In this document: positions 26,376-34,690 of the stretch, piece after piece
Layout: every line of letters starts with the position of its first letter
Position numbering within the stretch: the first letter of the stretch is position 1
Source: Hyphococcus sp.
GTDB lineage: Bacteria; Pseudomonadota; Alphaproteobacteria; Caulobacterales; Parvularculaceae
DNA length: 64,000 nucleotides
Assembly: GCA_021776335.1 (NCBI GenBank)
Contig: JAJFGB010000009.1
Span: forward strand, 868,001-932,000
Direction: 5' to 3'
The notes under the pieces: generated by a model
The model's database searches: none
The model's input: the letters and a program-made list of their open reading frames with translations, nothing else
Told to the model about the DNA's origin: nothing
Made by a program: the position numbers and the translations under genes

Positions 26376-26981
26376 ATGTTCGCACGACTATCAAACGGGG
26401 CCCTGTGGATTTTGATGTTCCTGGGCGCTCTGGGCATCGCGTTCTATGCGTTTGGTTACTTCAATATTTCGCCGGGGAACCATCCGTTTGAAGAGCAAAT
26501 GGAGGTTTACAAAACGCTCCAATTGCCGCTTCTGACCCATATCACCGGCGGCGCCATCGCACTGGTTCTGGGGCCGTTGCAATTCATTCCGATCTTGCGG
26601 CGGCGCGCGACTGGAATCCATCGGATGATTGGTGCGGTCTATGTCCTCGCCGTTCTGGCGTCCGCAACGGGCGGATTTGTCATTGCCCAAACCGCTTATG
26701 GCGGCGCGTCAGTGACCGCGGGCTTTTCAACCCTCGCTGTGCTTTGGTCCGGGGCGACGCTGACTGCATTGTATAAAGCGTTGCGGGGTGACTTTGCTTC
26801 CCATCGGCGCTGGATGATCCGGTCTTACGCCATGACCTTTGCAGCGTTTACGTTGCGCGCGCAGCTGGGGCTTTTGCAGGGGCCGGCGGCGCTGTCTTTC
26901 GAAGAAGCCTATCTCATCACAGCCTGGGTGAGCTGGGGGCTAAATCTTCTTATCGTAGAATGGTTTGTTCTGAAAAAATGA
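26376..26981 (+). CDS. DUF2306 integral membrane protein
   Basis: 201 residues from ATG 26376; the longer in-frame extension to 26217 reads as non-coding. Four to five membrane spans. The family signature THITGGAIALVLGPLQFIPILRRRATGIHRMIGAVYVLAV is present with its conserved His-Arg pair, and later HRRWMIRSYAMTFAAFTLR. DUF2306 proteins have no settled function; the conserved histidines in membrane helices could bind haem or metal, which is speculation. It is often seen near LytTR-type regulators, as here. Confidence 0.82.
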   Translation: MFARLSNGALWILMFLGALGIAFYAFGYFNISPGNHPFEEQMEVYKTLQLPLLTHITGGAIALVLGPLQFIPILRRRATGIHRMIGAVYVLAVLASATGGFVIAQTAYGGASVTAGFSTLAVLWSGATLTALYKALRGDFASHRRWMIRSYAMTFAAFTLRAQLGLLQGPAALSFEEAYLITAWVSWGLNLLIVEWFVLKK

Positions 26982-27004
26982 GGATGTACTGGAGGAAAAC
27001 CGTA

Positions 27005-27016
27005 TTAGGTACCTAA
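27005..27016. repeat. 12-bp perfect palindrome TTAGGTACCTAA
   Basis: Self-complementary 12-mer between the DUF2306 stop and the terminator stem. It may be a chance palindrome or a small binding site. Confidence 0.3.
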
Positions 27017-27021
27017 CAGCG

Positions 27022-27050
27022 CGCGCCGATATCTATTCGGCGCGTTTTTT
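27022..27050 (+). terminator. rho-independent terminator of the DUF2306 gene
   Basis: Eight-bp stem CGCGCCGA (27022-27029) / TCGGCGCG (27037-27044), loop TATCTAT, then six T. It overlaps the last codons of the convergent PepSY gene, so both genes share this end region. Confidence 0.85.
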
Positions 27051-27776
27051 CTTGTGCGGCTTCTCGCCTATGGCGAGCATGATGTCGTTTGTATACCGCC
27101 CGCGCTGGAGCCGAAAGACAACAATGAACATGCCAGAAATCGCAAACCCAAGACCGGCTGCCGATGCTATTTTAACGAACCAGTTATTGAAGTTGGTTCT
27201 CTCGTCATAATCCATGATGTGCAGCATCCAGAAGAAATCATAGAGCCGCCAGACATCATTGCGTCTTGAGGACACCTTACCTGTCGACGGCGACACATAA
27301 ATACGTGTGTGCAAATCATCATCGAAGTCGACACGCCACACCGGTTTTTCTCGCCTGTATTCATGAGGCGGGTCAGACATCAAGGTGGTTTTGGCAATTT
27401 CAGCGTCGCCTGAATAGTCATTTTTGGCGACGCGCCGGGCTATCTCTTCCGAAATGGGTGAGAGCTTTTCACCAGACGTTGCGTCAAAGATGGCAACACC
27501 GTTAATGCCCCTCACCTCATAAACGGGACGGCCCTGGAAGGTGCGCAGTTCAAGCGAGGTCGCGCCCTCCATCTGTGCAATCGCGCCGCCCGGTGATGCA
27601 TAAGCTGTCGCTTCAAGTTCCGGCGGAACGACGCTAACGGAATTGGTTTCACCCCTGACGAGGGAGATGTGGAACCAGCTCATGATGACACCGCTCAGCA
27701 TCCACAGCAAAACCTGCGCGCCAAGGATGAGCCCGGTCCATAAATGAATGCGTTGGACAATCGATTTGAAACTCAT
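27033..27776 (-). CDS. PepSY domain membrane protein
   Basis: 247 residues from the ATG at 27776, which overlaps the upstream stop as ATGA; the longer frame is not needed. N-terminal membrane span with the family pattern IVQRIHLWTGLILGAQVLLWMLSGVIMSW. Then a periplasmic PepSY region (VYEVRGINGVAIFDATSGEKLSPI, and VWRVDFDDDLHTRIYVSPSTGKV). A second span (IASAAGLGFAISGMFIVVF) leads to a basic tail. Related proteins include ferric-siderophore reductase-like and peptidase-inhibitor-like membrane proteins. It is coupled to the DUF885-like lipoprotein. Confidence 0.85.
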   Translation of the reverse strand: MSFKSIVQRIHLWTGLILGAQVLLWMLSGVIMSWFHISLVRGETNSVSVVPPELEATAYASPGGAIAQMEGATSLELRTFQGRPVYEVRGINGVAIFDATSGEKLSPISEEIARRVAKNDYSGDAEIAKTTLMSDPPHEYRREKPVWRVDFDDDLHTRIYVSPSTGKVSSRRNDVWRLYDFFWMLHIMDYDERTNFNNWFVKIASAAGLGFAISGMFIVVFRLQRGRYTNDIMLAIGEKPHKKKRAE

Positions 27777-29122
27777 TCTTCGCCTGCGATATCCGACGCT
27801 GAAAGCGGGGTCGTCAGTAATGTATGAAAAGCATCCCACCGGTTCTCGCCGCTGAGTGTTTTCCGGTCGACGTAATCGTAAACCAGATCGCGGCCGAGGT
27901 TATAATTCAACACATAGCCGCGATAGGTCTCGATAAACCGCATGCCTTGTTCTGCGCGTTCCGCTGATTCCAGCTTGTACCTCATGGACAATTCAATCGC
28001 TTCTTCGCGGGTGATGCGACCGTCGAGATATTCCCGGGCGATATGATTGCGTGCATGAGAAAGCCGGCGACGCAGCGTGTTCAGCCGATCGAGTTTGTCG
28101 GCGTCCGCAGGATCAAGGCCAGCGAGGGGAAACAGCGTTTTTCGTTCAAAGTCGATCTTTTCGCCGTGAGGAAATGCAAGATCAATCCCGTAATTGGCTG
28201 AGCCCTCGGCGATCAGCGAGAGCGGTGAAAACAGCGGATAGACCGAATATTCAATCCAGCCTTTGCCGTTTAAAATATCGCGCTCGAGAATGACGTTCCA
28301 GGTATGGTGGCCGGGATAGCCTTCGTGGCAGCCAAGATCGACGGCGCGATCGATGATGATCGGAAAATCCGTATTGACCTGGATGAGGCTGTCATAGCCG
28401 CCCTGATACCAGTTGTAGCCGCTCCAGGGTTTGTCGTTCACAAACTCCAGATCGAAGCGCTCATTATCCGGGAGCGTATAATGGGCCAGCGTGCGCGCAC
28501 GGCATTCGGCGATCGCAGCGTCAAAGACGACCTGCAATTTGTCTGACGGGATTGCGAGGCTGCTGCGAAAATTGTCAACGCGCTCATTGAGCGGCCCCTC
28601 ACCCGGGATCAGCGCATCGATCTCTTCGAGAACGACGTCGAATTCCGCCATATCGTAATCCGGCGCCACGGCGTCATAGAGCGCCCGGGTTTCCTCATTG
28701 AACGTGAATTGATCGCCGCGCGTCATCTGGATGCGAACGAGCGCCGCACGGGTGAGTTTTTCCAGCATGGCGCCGCGTATGGTCGGGCTATCCGCATTGG
28801 TGCGGGCAACGCTGATCAACAGCCCCTGGGCGTCTGTCTCCAGAGCATCAAGTGAGCGGGCCTCAGTTTTAGCGATTTCGGCCCATTCATTGGGACCATG
28901 ATAAGCGTCCACAAAGGCCGGATCATGAACGCCCACCGCGAGCGCCAGTTTGACGAACTCTTCGCCAATAGAATTGAGGCCGGCGGAAACGTCTTCTGTG
29001 GCGACGTATCGTTCGCCGTCAGTGGCGGCTTCAGCCGCACTGGATTGATCGGTAGAAGAGAGATCGCCGCCGCAAGCCGCTAGCGCGAGCCCGGCGACAA
29101 TGGCGGCGGCGATTTTGATCAT
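27773..29122 (-). CDS. DUF885-like putative metallopeptidase lipoprotein
   Basis: 449 residues. Signal with lipobox LALAAC (C17). The hallmark is HEGYPGHHTW at residue 266, matching the HEx-x-PGHH motif of DUF885 proteins, which are thought to be zinc peptidases. A downstream glutamate in SLIAEGSANYGIDLAFP could be the third ligand or a catalytic partner. Membrane-anchored in the periplasm. Ten bases after the preceding small gene and coupled to the PepSY gene: a three-gene envelope operon. Confidence 0.75.
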   Translation of the reverse strand: MIKIAAAIVAGLALAACGGDLSSTDQSSAAEAATDGERYVATEDVSAGLNSIGEEFVKLALAVGVHDPAFVDAYHGPNEWAEIAKTEARSLDALETDAQGLLISVARTNADSPTIRGAMLEKLTRAALVRIQMTRGDQFTFNEETRALYDAVAPDYDMAEFDVVLEEIDALIPGEGPLNERVDNFRSSLAIPSDKLQVVFDAAIAECRARTLAHYTLPDNERFDLEFVNDKPWSGYNWYQGGYDSLIQVNTDFPIIIDRAVDLGCHEGYPGHHTWNVILERDILNGKGWIEYSVYPLFSPLSLIAEGSANYGIDLAFPHGEKIDFERKTLFPLAGLDPADADKLDRLNTLRRRLSHARNHIAREYLDGRITREEAIELSMRYKLESAERAEQGMRFIETYRGYVLNYNLGRDLVYDYVDRKTLSGENRWDAFHTLLTTPLSASDIAGEE

Positions 29123-29131
29123 GACAGCGGC

Positions 29132-29428
29132 TTAAACGGCCGTGCCTGAAAATGTCGAGGTGCCAAAGGCGCCCAGCTTGACATTGCCGGAGATGGCGTC
29201 GCCTTCGATCGTGCCTTCAAATTCCAGCGTGATCGGCATTGGCGAGGTTACTTTGGCGTGCCAGCTCAGCTTTTCGCCTTCGACCTTGCCGTTTTCAATC
29301 GGCCCGCTGCCGGACGAACCGGACATGTCGCCATTCAGGGCGTCGCCGTCCTGCTTCAGGGTCAGCTCGCCACTCTGGTCGCCCATGGGCGTCTTGATTA
29401 CGATGTTCCATTTGCCGTCGACAGCCAT
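29132..29428 (-). CDS. small all-beta protein, unknown
   Basis: 98 residues of alternating beta pattern: GKWNIVIKTPMGDQSGELTLKQDGD, then GDMSGSSGSGPIENGKVEG, then LEFEGTIEGDAISGNVKLGAFGTSTFSGT. It looks like a small barrel or lipocalin-like repeat and has no signal peptide. The start has a perfect AGGAGG six bases upstream and heads the operon with the DUF885-like and PepSY genes. I know it only as a recurrent uncharacterised type. Confidence 0.7.
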   Translation of the reverse strand: MAVDGKWNIVIKTPMGDQSGELTLKQDGDALNGDMSGSSGSGPIENGKVEGEKLSWHAKVTSPMPITLEFEGTIEGDAISGNVKLGAFGTSTFSGTAV

Positions 29429-29644
29429 CTAGTCCTCCTCATTGGTCCCACCGTTCAATGGGGGGACGCCTTTCAAAATTCGGGGCGACCTTAGCGAATC
29501 CGCTCTTGCGTGCAAGGGCGGCGCGCAGATATGCGGCCCGCCGGCGGGCTGACGGTTACTGCCCTTAAAAGACTCCCGAAATGGCGCTGCGAAGCTGCAT
29601 ATGTCGATCTCGCCGCGGTGCATTTAATTCAGTTCCCTGCCCGA

Positions 29645-29675
29645 TTGACTCTCCACTTAGGGGAGGCCGTAGAGT
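29645..29675 (+). promoter_or_regulatory. MerR-type promoter with 19-bp spacer and internal operator
   Basis: -35 TTGACT (29645-29650) and -10 TAGAGT (29670-29675) are 19 bases apart, the over-long spacer typical of promoters activated by MerR regulators. Inside the spacer is the near-perfect dyad CTCCACT-T-AGGGGAG (29651-29665). It lies eight bases before the start of the MerR gene, so autoregulation of the MerR-hydrolase operon is likely. Confidence 0.7.
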
Positions 29676-29682
29676 TGGGCGC

Positions 29683-30561
29683 ATGACCGGATTACTTCGA
29701 ATCGGCGACCTGGCGCGCCTTGGTGATGTCTCTGTAAAGGCGCTGCGCTTTTACGACGAGCAGGGCCTGTTGCGGCCCGAGCATGTCGATCCCCAGACCG
29801 GCTATCGGTATTACACCCTCGCCCAGGCCGAAACGCTGGCGATGATCACAAATCTGCGCATGATTGATTTCACCATTGCCGAGATTTCCGCCCTCCTTGG
29901 CGGCGGTGGGCTGACGCCGGAAAATTTCAAAGCGGCGATAGAGGCAAAACGCGGGGCGCTGGAAGACGTTCGATCGGGCGTTGAGAACAAGATCAAAATC
30001 GCCGCGATGATGGCGCAATCCGCTGAGGGCGAAACCGATGATGCGCATCCGGTTTTCAAGTTCGCGTCGATCAGCGACAAACGCGTTTATTCCATCAAAC
30101 GCAAAGTTCCGCATCTGGGCGCGCCGGTGACGGAAATGTTCGAGGCGGCGGAGGCGATATCAGCCGAACATGAAGCGCGCGCGCCTTCAGCGCCTTTCCT
30201 GATTTTCCATGATCCGCCCACCACTCAGTCCGACCTGTTGGTGGAGGCGTGTGTGCCAGCCATTGATGATCCGAATTTAGCGCTCACCGTTAAAACCATC
30301 GCGGGAAGCCCTCTCACTTGCTCGATCGTTTATGCGGGCGGTTATTTTAAAACCGAGGATCTGTTCCGCCAGATGACAGACTGGATCGACCGCGCCGGAT
30401 TGAAACCGGCGGGGCCCCTGCGCGAGCTTTATCATCGTTTTGGCGCGGATCAGGAAGACTATCGCCTGCCCGCGAAAATGATCGCCAAGAACAGCCGCGA
30501 TTATCTCACCGAATTGCAGATCCCCGTATCCCTGACAGACCACAAAATGGAGACTGACTGA
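29683..30561 (+). CDS. MerR family regulator with GyrI-like effector domain
   Basis: 292 residues from ATG 29683. N-terminal winged helix: IGDLARLGDVSVKALRFYDEQGLLRP and GYRYYTLAQAETLAMITNLR. A coiled dimerisation helix is followed by a C-terminal domain of about 160 residues with the GyrI/BltR-type multidrug-binding pattern (SIKRKVPHLG, SPLTCSIVYAGGYFKTEDLFRQMTDWIDRAGLKPAGPLRELYHRF). It probably binds a hydrophobic ligand. Its stop is followed immediately by the ATG of the alpha/beta hydrolase, so the two are one operon behind the 19-bp-spacer promoter. Confidence 0.92.
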   Translation: MTGLLRIGDLARLGDVSVKALRFYDEQGLLRPEHVDPQTGYRYYTLAQAETLAMITNLRMIDFTIAEISALLGGGGLTPENFKAAIEAKRGALEDVRSGVENKIKIAAMMAQSAEGETDDAHPVFKFASISDKRVYSIKRKVPHLGAPVTEMFEAAEAISAEHEARAPSAPFLIFHDPPTTQSDLLVEACVPAIDDPNLALTVKTIAGSPLTCSIVYAGGYFKTEDLFRQMTDWIDRAGLKPAGPLRELYHRFGADQEDYRLPAKMIAKNSRDYLTELQIPVSLTDHKMETD

Positions 30562-31716
30562 ATGACCTCTTCAATCCGCCAATTGTCCCTTACTGTTTTC
30601 GCGACTTCCATATTGTTGGCGCCGGCTGCCTGCGCCCAGGAAGCCGGCAGCAGCGCAGAGGAAATCAACATCGCCGGACTGCTGCGAAAAGATGGCAAGC
30701 CGCTGGAAAGAATTGACGGCGTCGGCTCCCACTATGGTATGGTCGAAACTGTTGACGGCGCGAGGCTGCGCACGATCATCACGATTCCGGCTGATGCGAC
30801 TGCGCCGCCGCACCCGATTCTTTTTACGCAATGGGTTTCCTGCGGTACGATTGAGTTCCGCCCGGGTCGGTCGGGCGGCATTCTGGCGCGGCTTGCTCAA
30901 AAATCCGGTCTCGCATTGGTGCGTGTTGAACGGTCTTCGGACGGCGACAGTCAGGGCCCGGCCTGCGACGAACTCGACTACGATACGGAGATTGCTCATT
31001 ATACCGAGGCCTTCGACGCGCTCCTCAAGGACGAAAATCTCAACGCTGAAAAGATTTATGTTTACGGTTCCAGCCTCGGTTCAACGACCGCGCCGCTGGT
31101 CGCGCACGCGCTTCAGGAAAAAGGCTATGACATCGCGGGCATTGCCGTTCAGGGCGGCGGCGCCGAGACCTATTATGAACGCATGCTGACATTCGACCGG
31201 CAATATCTTGAGCGACGTCCCGATGAAGTAAACCCGGCGGATATTCATGATGAACTGATTGCCCGTGCTAAATTCCAATATGAATATCTGATCAAAGATC
31301 GCGACCCCGACGATATTGCCGGCGACAGCGCCGAGATGGCGGCAGTGCGCGCAGATGTGCGCGGCCTCGGCGACGTGAACCAATATGGCCGACCCTATGC
31401 CTGGCACCAGCAGGCGGCAAAACAGAATTTTCTCGCTGCATGGGCAGCGCTCGACGCGCCGGTGCTGGTTATATTCAACGAGTTCGATCAGTTCGAGGCG
31501 CGCTACGGCCACAAACTGATTACCGACACAGTGGAGCGCCTGCGCCCGGGCACAGCAACTTACGTTGAACAAAAAAATACCGGCCATTCCAGTGCGCGGT
31601 TTGATACCATCGAGGACGCCTATGCGGATCTCGACGGCGTCGGCGTGCCGGTCTGGGAAGGAACGGCGGATGTGATTTTGGGGTGGCTGGAGGAGGTGCA
31701 GGCGAGTAACGATTAG
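30562..31716 (+). CDS. secreted alpha/beta hydrolase
   Basis: 384 residues with a signal peptide (about 1-25, APAACAQ). Alpha/beta-hydrolase fold: strand and oxyanion region PPHPILFTQWVSCGTIEFRPG, nucleophile elbow VYGSSLGS with S171, acid D in IFNEFDQFEARYG, and H in NTGHSSARF. Probably an esterase or peptidase acting outside the cytoplasm. Its zero-gap position after a drug-binding-type MerR regulator suggests ligand-induced expression, perhaps on a compound the enzyme hydrolyses. Confidence 0.85.
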   Translation: MTSSIRQLSLTVFATSILLAPAACAQEAGSSAEEINIAGLLRKDGKPLERIDGVGSHYGMVETVDGARLRTIITIPADATAPPHPILFTQWVSCGTIEFRPGRSGGILARLAQKSGLALVRVERSSDGDSQGPACDELDYDTEIAHYTEAFDALLKDENLNAEKIYVYGSSLGSTTAPLVAHALQEKGYDIAGIAVQGGGAETYYERMLTFDRQYLERRPDEVNPADIHDELIARAKFQYEYLIKDRDPDDIAGDSAEMAAVRADVRGLGDVNQYGRPYAWHQQAAKQNFLAAWAALDAPVLVIFNEFDQFEARYGHKLITDTVERLRPGTATYVEQKNTGHSSARFDTIEDAYADLDGVGVPVWEGTADVILGWLEEVQASND

Positions 31717-31736
31717 AATTTCCGCACCAAAGCGCT

Positions 31737-34319
31737 TCAGGATCGGGAGCCTCGGGTAATCCTGCGGATATTTTCTTCGGTGAGCGCGTCGGTGGCGCCG
31801 CCGCCAATGATCTTCTGAATGGCTTCAATGTTAGCGTAGATTTTGATCGCTTCGGGCTTTTCATCTTTGCCGATCTTGGTCGCCCATTCCGGGTTATCGA
31901 TAAGGATATCGGCAACCGCAGGATAGCGTTGCTCAAGCACCGTCCAGCGGGCGATGGTTTCGGCGCTTGTCTCGAAGTCATTTTCCAGAACGCCGACAAT
32001 GTTACGCATGGTAAAGGCGTTGATCATGCGCACCATCAACCGGGGAATGTCAGGCAGATAGGCAGCATATTGTCGAAGCAGATGCTTCTGCTGTTTTTCC
32101 GCTTCCCGCGAGGTGTTGAGAACTTCTGCAGCTGCCGCTTTTCGAACCGAAGTGCTTTTTTCGCCTAGTTCTTTGTTGATGTCTTCGCGTGTGGCGCCGG
32201 CAGTGTATTTCTTGCCGAGGTCTTCGACTTCTTTTTTGACTGCCTCCTGAAAGTCTGCTTCGCTCAGGACCGGTTCCGCAGCTTCGACGATTTCATCGGC
32301 GGGTCTTGGGTCATCGCCGCTGGCGCCTGTGGCAAGACGATTAACATGGTCTTTTTTTAACTCATCGCTGATGCCGGGCACCGGCACGGACATTTGGAAT
32401 ATTTTTTCAAGAAACAGATAACCGAGCGGCTGTCCTGGTTTGCTGACTTTTGGCGCGAACGATTCATAGCGGGTTTCAAATGCGGCTTTGATCCAATTTT
32501 TATCTGCGGCGACCACATAGACGACATTTTCGTGCCGGAAGGCAGTCTGAACGCCTTCCAACAGATCAACGACAAAATCCGCGTTGCAGCGGTCGAGGTC
32601 ATCAATGAATATGCCGATCGGCGCCTCTACATCTTCGACAATGGTGCGAAAAAGTTTAGTGACGCGTTTTAGCGGGTCTTTAGAGAGTTCCGCGTGGCGC
32701 TCAGCATTCTTGGCGGCGCCATGCACGAACCAACGTCCGACAAGTGCCAGGGCTCCAAACGCCGCAGCGCCGGAGGTTAAAACCGAGAATAGTGTTTTGA
32801 CACCGCCGCTGCCTCCAAAGGATGGAATGAGCAGCAAAACTCCAAGCAAAAGTATAAATATCGCTGCAGCGATCAGATAAGGTCCCGCGACCGCCCAAAT
32901 ATTTGAAAAATGCCATCGCCGCCAAAGTCTGTTTGCAGTTTTTTGGTTGCCGTTAGTGAAATAAAAGCGTGCAACGGTTTTTTGAAGGGAAGCGAGTGTT
33001 CGGTTGTAGGTTTTCCGTTTTTTCTTATCCACACAACACTTGTCCAGATGCGCCTGACCGGCGCGATGCAGCGCTTCCATTAACGGCCACCAGGGCGGGT
33101 TGCGCCGCTCATGGCGCCAGGCGTTGAAATTGACAATCACCCAGCGCGCATCCGATGGCCGCTCCGGGGAGGTCATGTAATCTTCCATCATTTTGAGAAT
33201 GGAAGTTTTTCCTGCGCCCCACGGCGCATGCAGATGAACCGCAAAACCGTCGCCGCGTACGTCGTCCGCGCGGCCTGTTTCAGCCAGCGCCTCACGCTCT
33301 TTTGCCAGCGCCCCCAGTTGTGCGATGCGCACATTATTAATCCGCTGGGCCAGCGCTTCGGCGAAAGGTTTGCGTCCGAGAAGATCGAGCCGTGTCGCGC
33401 GGTCAGGAACAACTTTTGTGTCTTCAATGATGCGGGGCGGTAGTGGGGTTGGCGTCGTCGTAACGACCTGCTCCCCTCCAACAATCTGTGAAATATCCGT
33501 CATGACCACGTCGGGATCACGCTCCCAGAATTCATTGTCCTTGGTGGCAATTTTGAGGTCGGCTTTTTCGCCGAAGACGCTGTGAGGTTTCGTATAGGGA
33601 TCGTCGGGCAACAGTGCACGATACCACTCAGCGATTAAGCCCAAGCGGCTTGTTTCAGCCCCAGCTCTACGCTCGAATTCTTCCACGATTTCGCGCGCCC
33701 AAACAGGGATATTGGATGCGGTTGGAACGCCTAGTCGCCTGTCGTTCAGCCACAGAGGCTGGCGCGTCAAATTTGCTCCGCCGTCAAGTTTGCCGGATTG
33801 CTTTTCCAGCCAGAGCGCGTCGGACTGAATAGCCCTCCAGAGATAATCGCGAACACCGGCTTCCGAGATGTTGCTAGCGTAATCGGCAGCGTTCAAGGCG
33901 GCGGCGGCGGCGGCGGCCTGGTTGATGCTGGCGGCGGCGCGGGCGGCGCTGCTGGCGGCCCCGCTAGCAGCGATATTTTCAATGGATATTGCGCTGCCGA
34001 CGATGACGGCGTTGGCAGCTTCGGTGACGTGGGCAGAGAGTTCGAGCTTAACAGTTTCCACTGTTTTGACTATCTCGCCAAATGATACGTTCGCCAAAAA
34101 TACCGCGCGAAAGGACTGCAAAACCAAGGGCGGCAGCCAGTCAGGTTGCGTTTCACCTTTTTTTGGATTCGCGGTCTTTAATACCAGCGGAAAAACCCGA
34201 AGCGCAATACGTAGGGCGACCGCCTGTGCGTCGGCGCTCGATCGTCGATTTAGCCAGCGCACTAACGCCTCCAAACTATCGATTGTATCGGGCGTCGGTT
34301 CTTCGATTGGCTTGGCCAT
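31737..34319 (-). CDS. KAP family P-loop NTPase with two membrane spans
   Basis: 860 residues from ATG 34319 (GGGAGAT Shine-Dalgarno at six bases). Order: a helical N-terminal domain with an alanine-rich stretch (about 116-148), a linker with FWERDPDVVMTDIS, then the KAP domain. Walker A is HAPWGAGKTS (364-373), FNAWRHE follows, two membrane spans are inserted near 478-498 and 512-530, and Walker B is GIFIDDLDRC (569-578). The C-terminus is helical. KAP NTPases are membrane-associated STAND-like ATPases proposed to assemble signalling or defence complexes. It is a single-gene unit, followed after 20 bases by the end of the convergent hydrolase gene. Confidence 0.9.
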   Translation of the reverse strand: MAKPIEEPTPDTIDSLEALVRWLNRRSSADAQAVALRIALRVFPLVLKTANPKKGETQPDWLPPLVLQSFRAVFLANVSFGEIVKTVETVKLELSAHVTEAANAVIVGSAISIENIAASGAASSAARAAASINQAAAAAAALNAADYASNISEAGVRDYLWRAIQSDALWLEKQSGKLDGGANLTRQPLWLNDRRLGVPTASNIPVWAREIVEEFERRAGAETSRLGLIAEWYRALLPDDPYTKPHSVFGEKADLKIATKDNEFWERDPDVVMTDISQIVGGEQVVTTTPTPLPPRIIEDTKVVPDRATRLDLLGRKPFAEALAQRINNVRIAQLGALAKEREALAETGRADDVRGDGFAVHLHAPWGAGKTSILKMMEDYMTSPERPSDARWVIVNFNAWRHERRNPPWWPLMEALHRAGQAHLDKCCVDKKKRKTYNRTLASLQKTVARFYFTNGNQKTANRLWRRWHFSNIWAVAGPYLIAAAIFILLLGVLLLIPSFGGSGGVKTLFSVLTSGAAAFGALALVGRWFVHGAAKNAERHAELSKDPLKRVTKLFRTIVEDVEAPIGIFIDDLDRCNADFVVDLLEGVQTAFRHENVVYVVAADKNWIKAAFETRYESFAPKVSKPGQPLGYLFLEKIFQMSVPVPGISDELKKDHVNRLATGASGDDPRPADEIVEAAEPVLSEADFQEAVKKEVEDLGKKYTAGATREDINKELGEKSTSVRKAAAAEVLNTSREAEKQQKHLLRQYAAYLPDIPRLMVRMINAFTMRNIVGVLENDFETSAETIARWTVLEQRYPAVADILIDNPEWATKIGKDEKPEAIKIYANIEAIQKIIGGGATDALTEENIRRITRGSRS
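33890..33990. repeat. GCG/GGC trinucleotide-rich tract in the KAP gene
   Basis: Imperfect trinucleotide-rich run (strongest at 33897-33965), reading on the coding strand as a poly-alanine helix AAAAAAALNAAD. Such tracts are prone to length change. Confidence 0.5.
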
Positions 34320-34464
34320 GGTTGATCTCCCGGCGCGCATCATGGCGGCGCGCGAACAACAGCGCAAGCAAGCGCAGGCAAGTGATGGTTATGTTGTAAC
34401 TCTGATTTTGTTTTGTGAACTACGCTTCACGGCGTTGCATACACTATAATTTATACACAATGGC

Positions 34465-34571
34465 CATGCTCGGCTTTATGCCGAGCATCTCGGGCAACCG
34501 GCGAAAGTTGTCGATCTACTCCGGGTCGGTCCTGTGATGCCTGAGATCGTCGGAACAAGTCCGACGATGAC
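34465..34571. repeat. REP-like element, copy 1
   Basis: Two hairpins: ATGCTCGGC / GCCGAGCAT (34466-34474, 34480-34488) with loop TTTAT, and ATCGTCGGA / TCCGACGAT (34546-34554, 34560-34568) with loop ACAAG. The same pair of hairpins in the same order and orientation recurs at 36271-36369; the central 50 bases differ. Lies between the KAP and S41 genes. Confidence 0.85.
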
Positions 34572-34594
34572 CGCTGCAAAAAGCTCACCACGCT

Positions 34595-34649
34595 CGTCAT
34601 CCCGTGTCTGCAGTGCACCACTGCGCGCTGTGTTGCGCAAGGGATGACG
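34595..34649. repeat. second REP-like element with CGTCATCCC/GGGATGACG ends
   Basis: Perfect 9-bp terminal inverted repeat CGTCATCCC (34595-34603) / GGGATGACG (34641-34649) enclosing a smaller hairpin GCAGTG-CAC-CACTGC. The CGTCATCCC end also begins the element at 55888. Confidence 0.65.
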
Positions 34650-34690
34650 GCTGAGGAAACGGTGCATGTAGTCGGGAAAAACCGAAGGCC

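Noticed and set aside
34476-34667. Short minus-strand ORF of 63 codons
   Set aside because: It lies entirely in REP-like palindromic DNA and has no ribosome site or protein-like composition.
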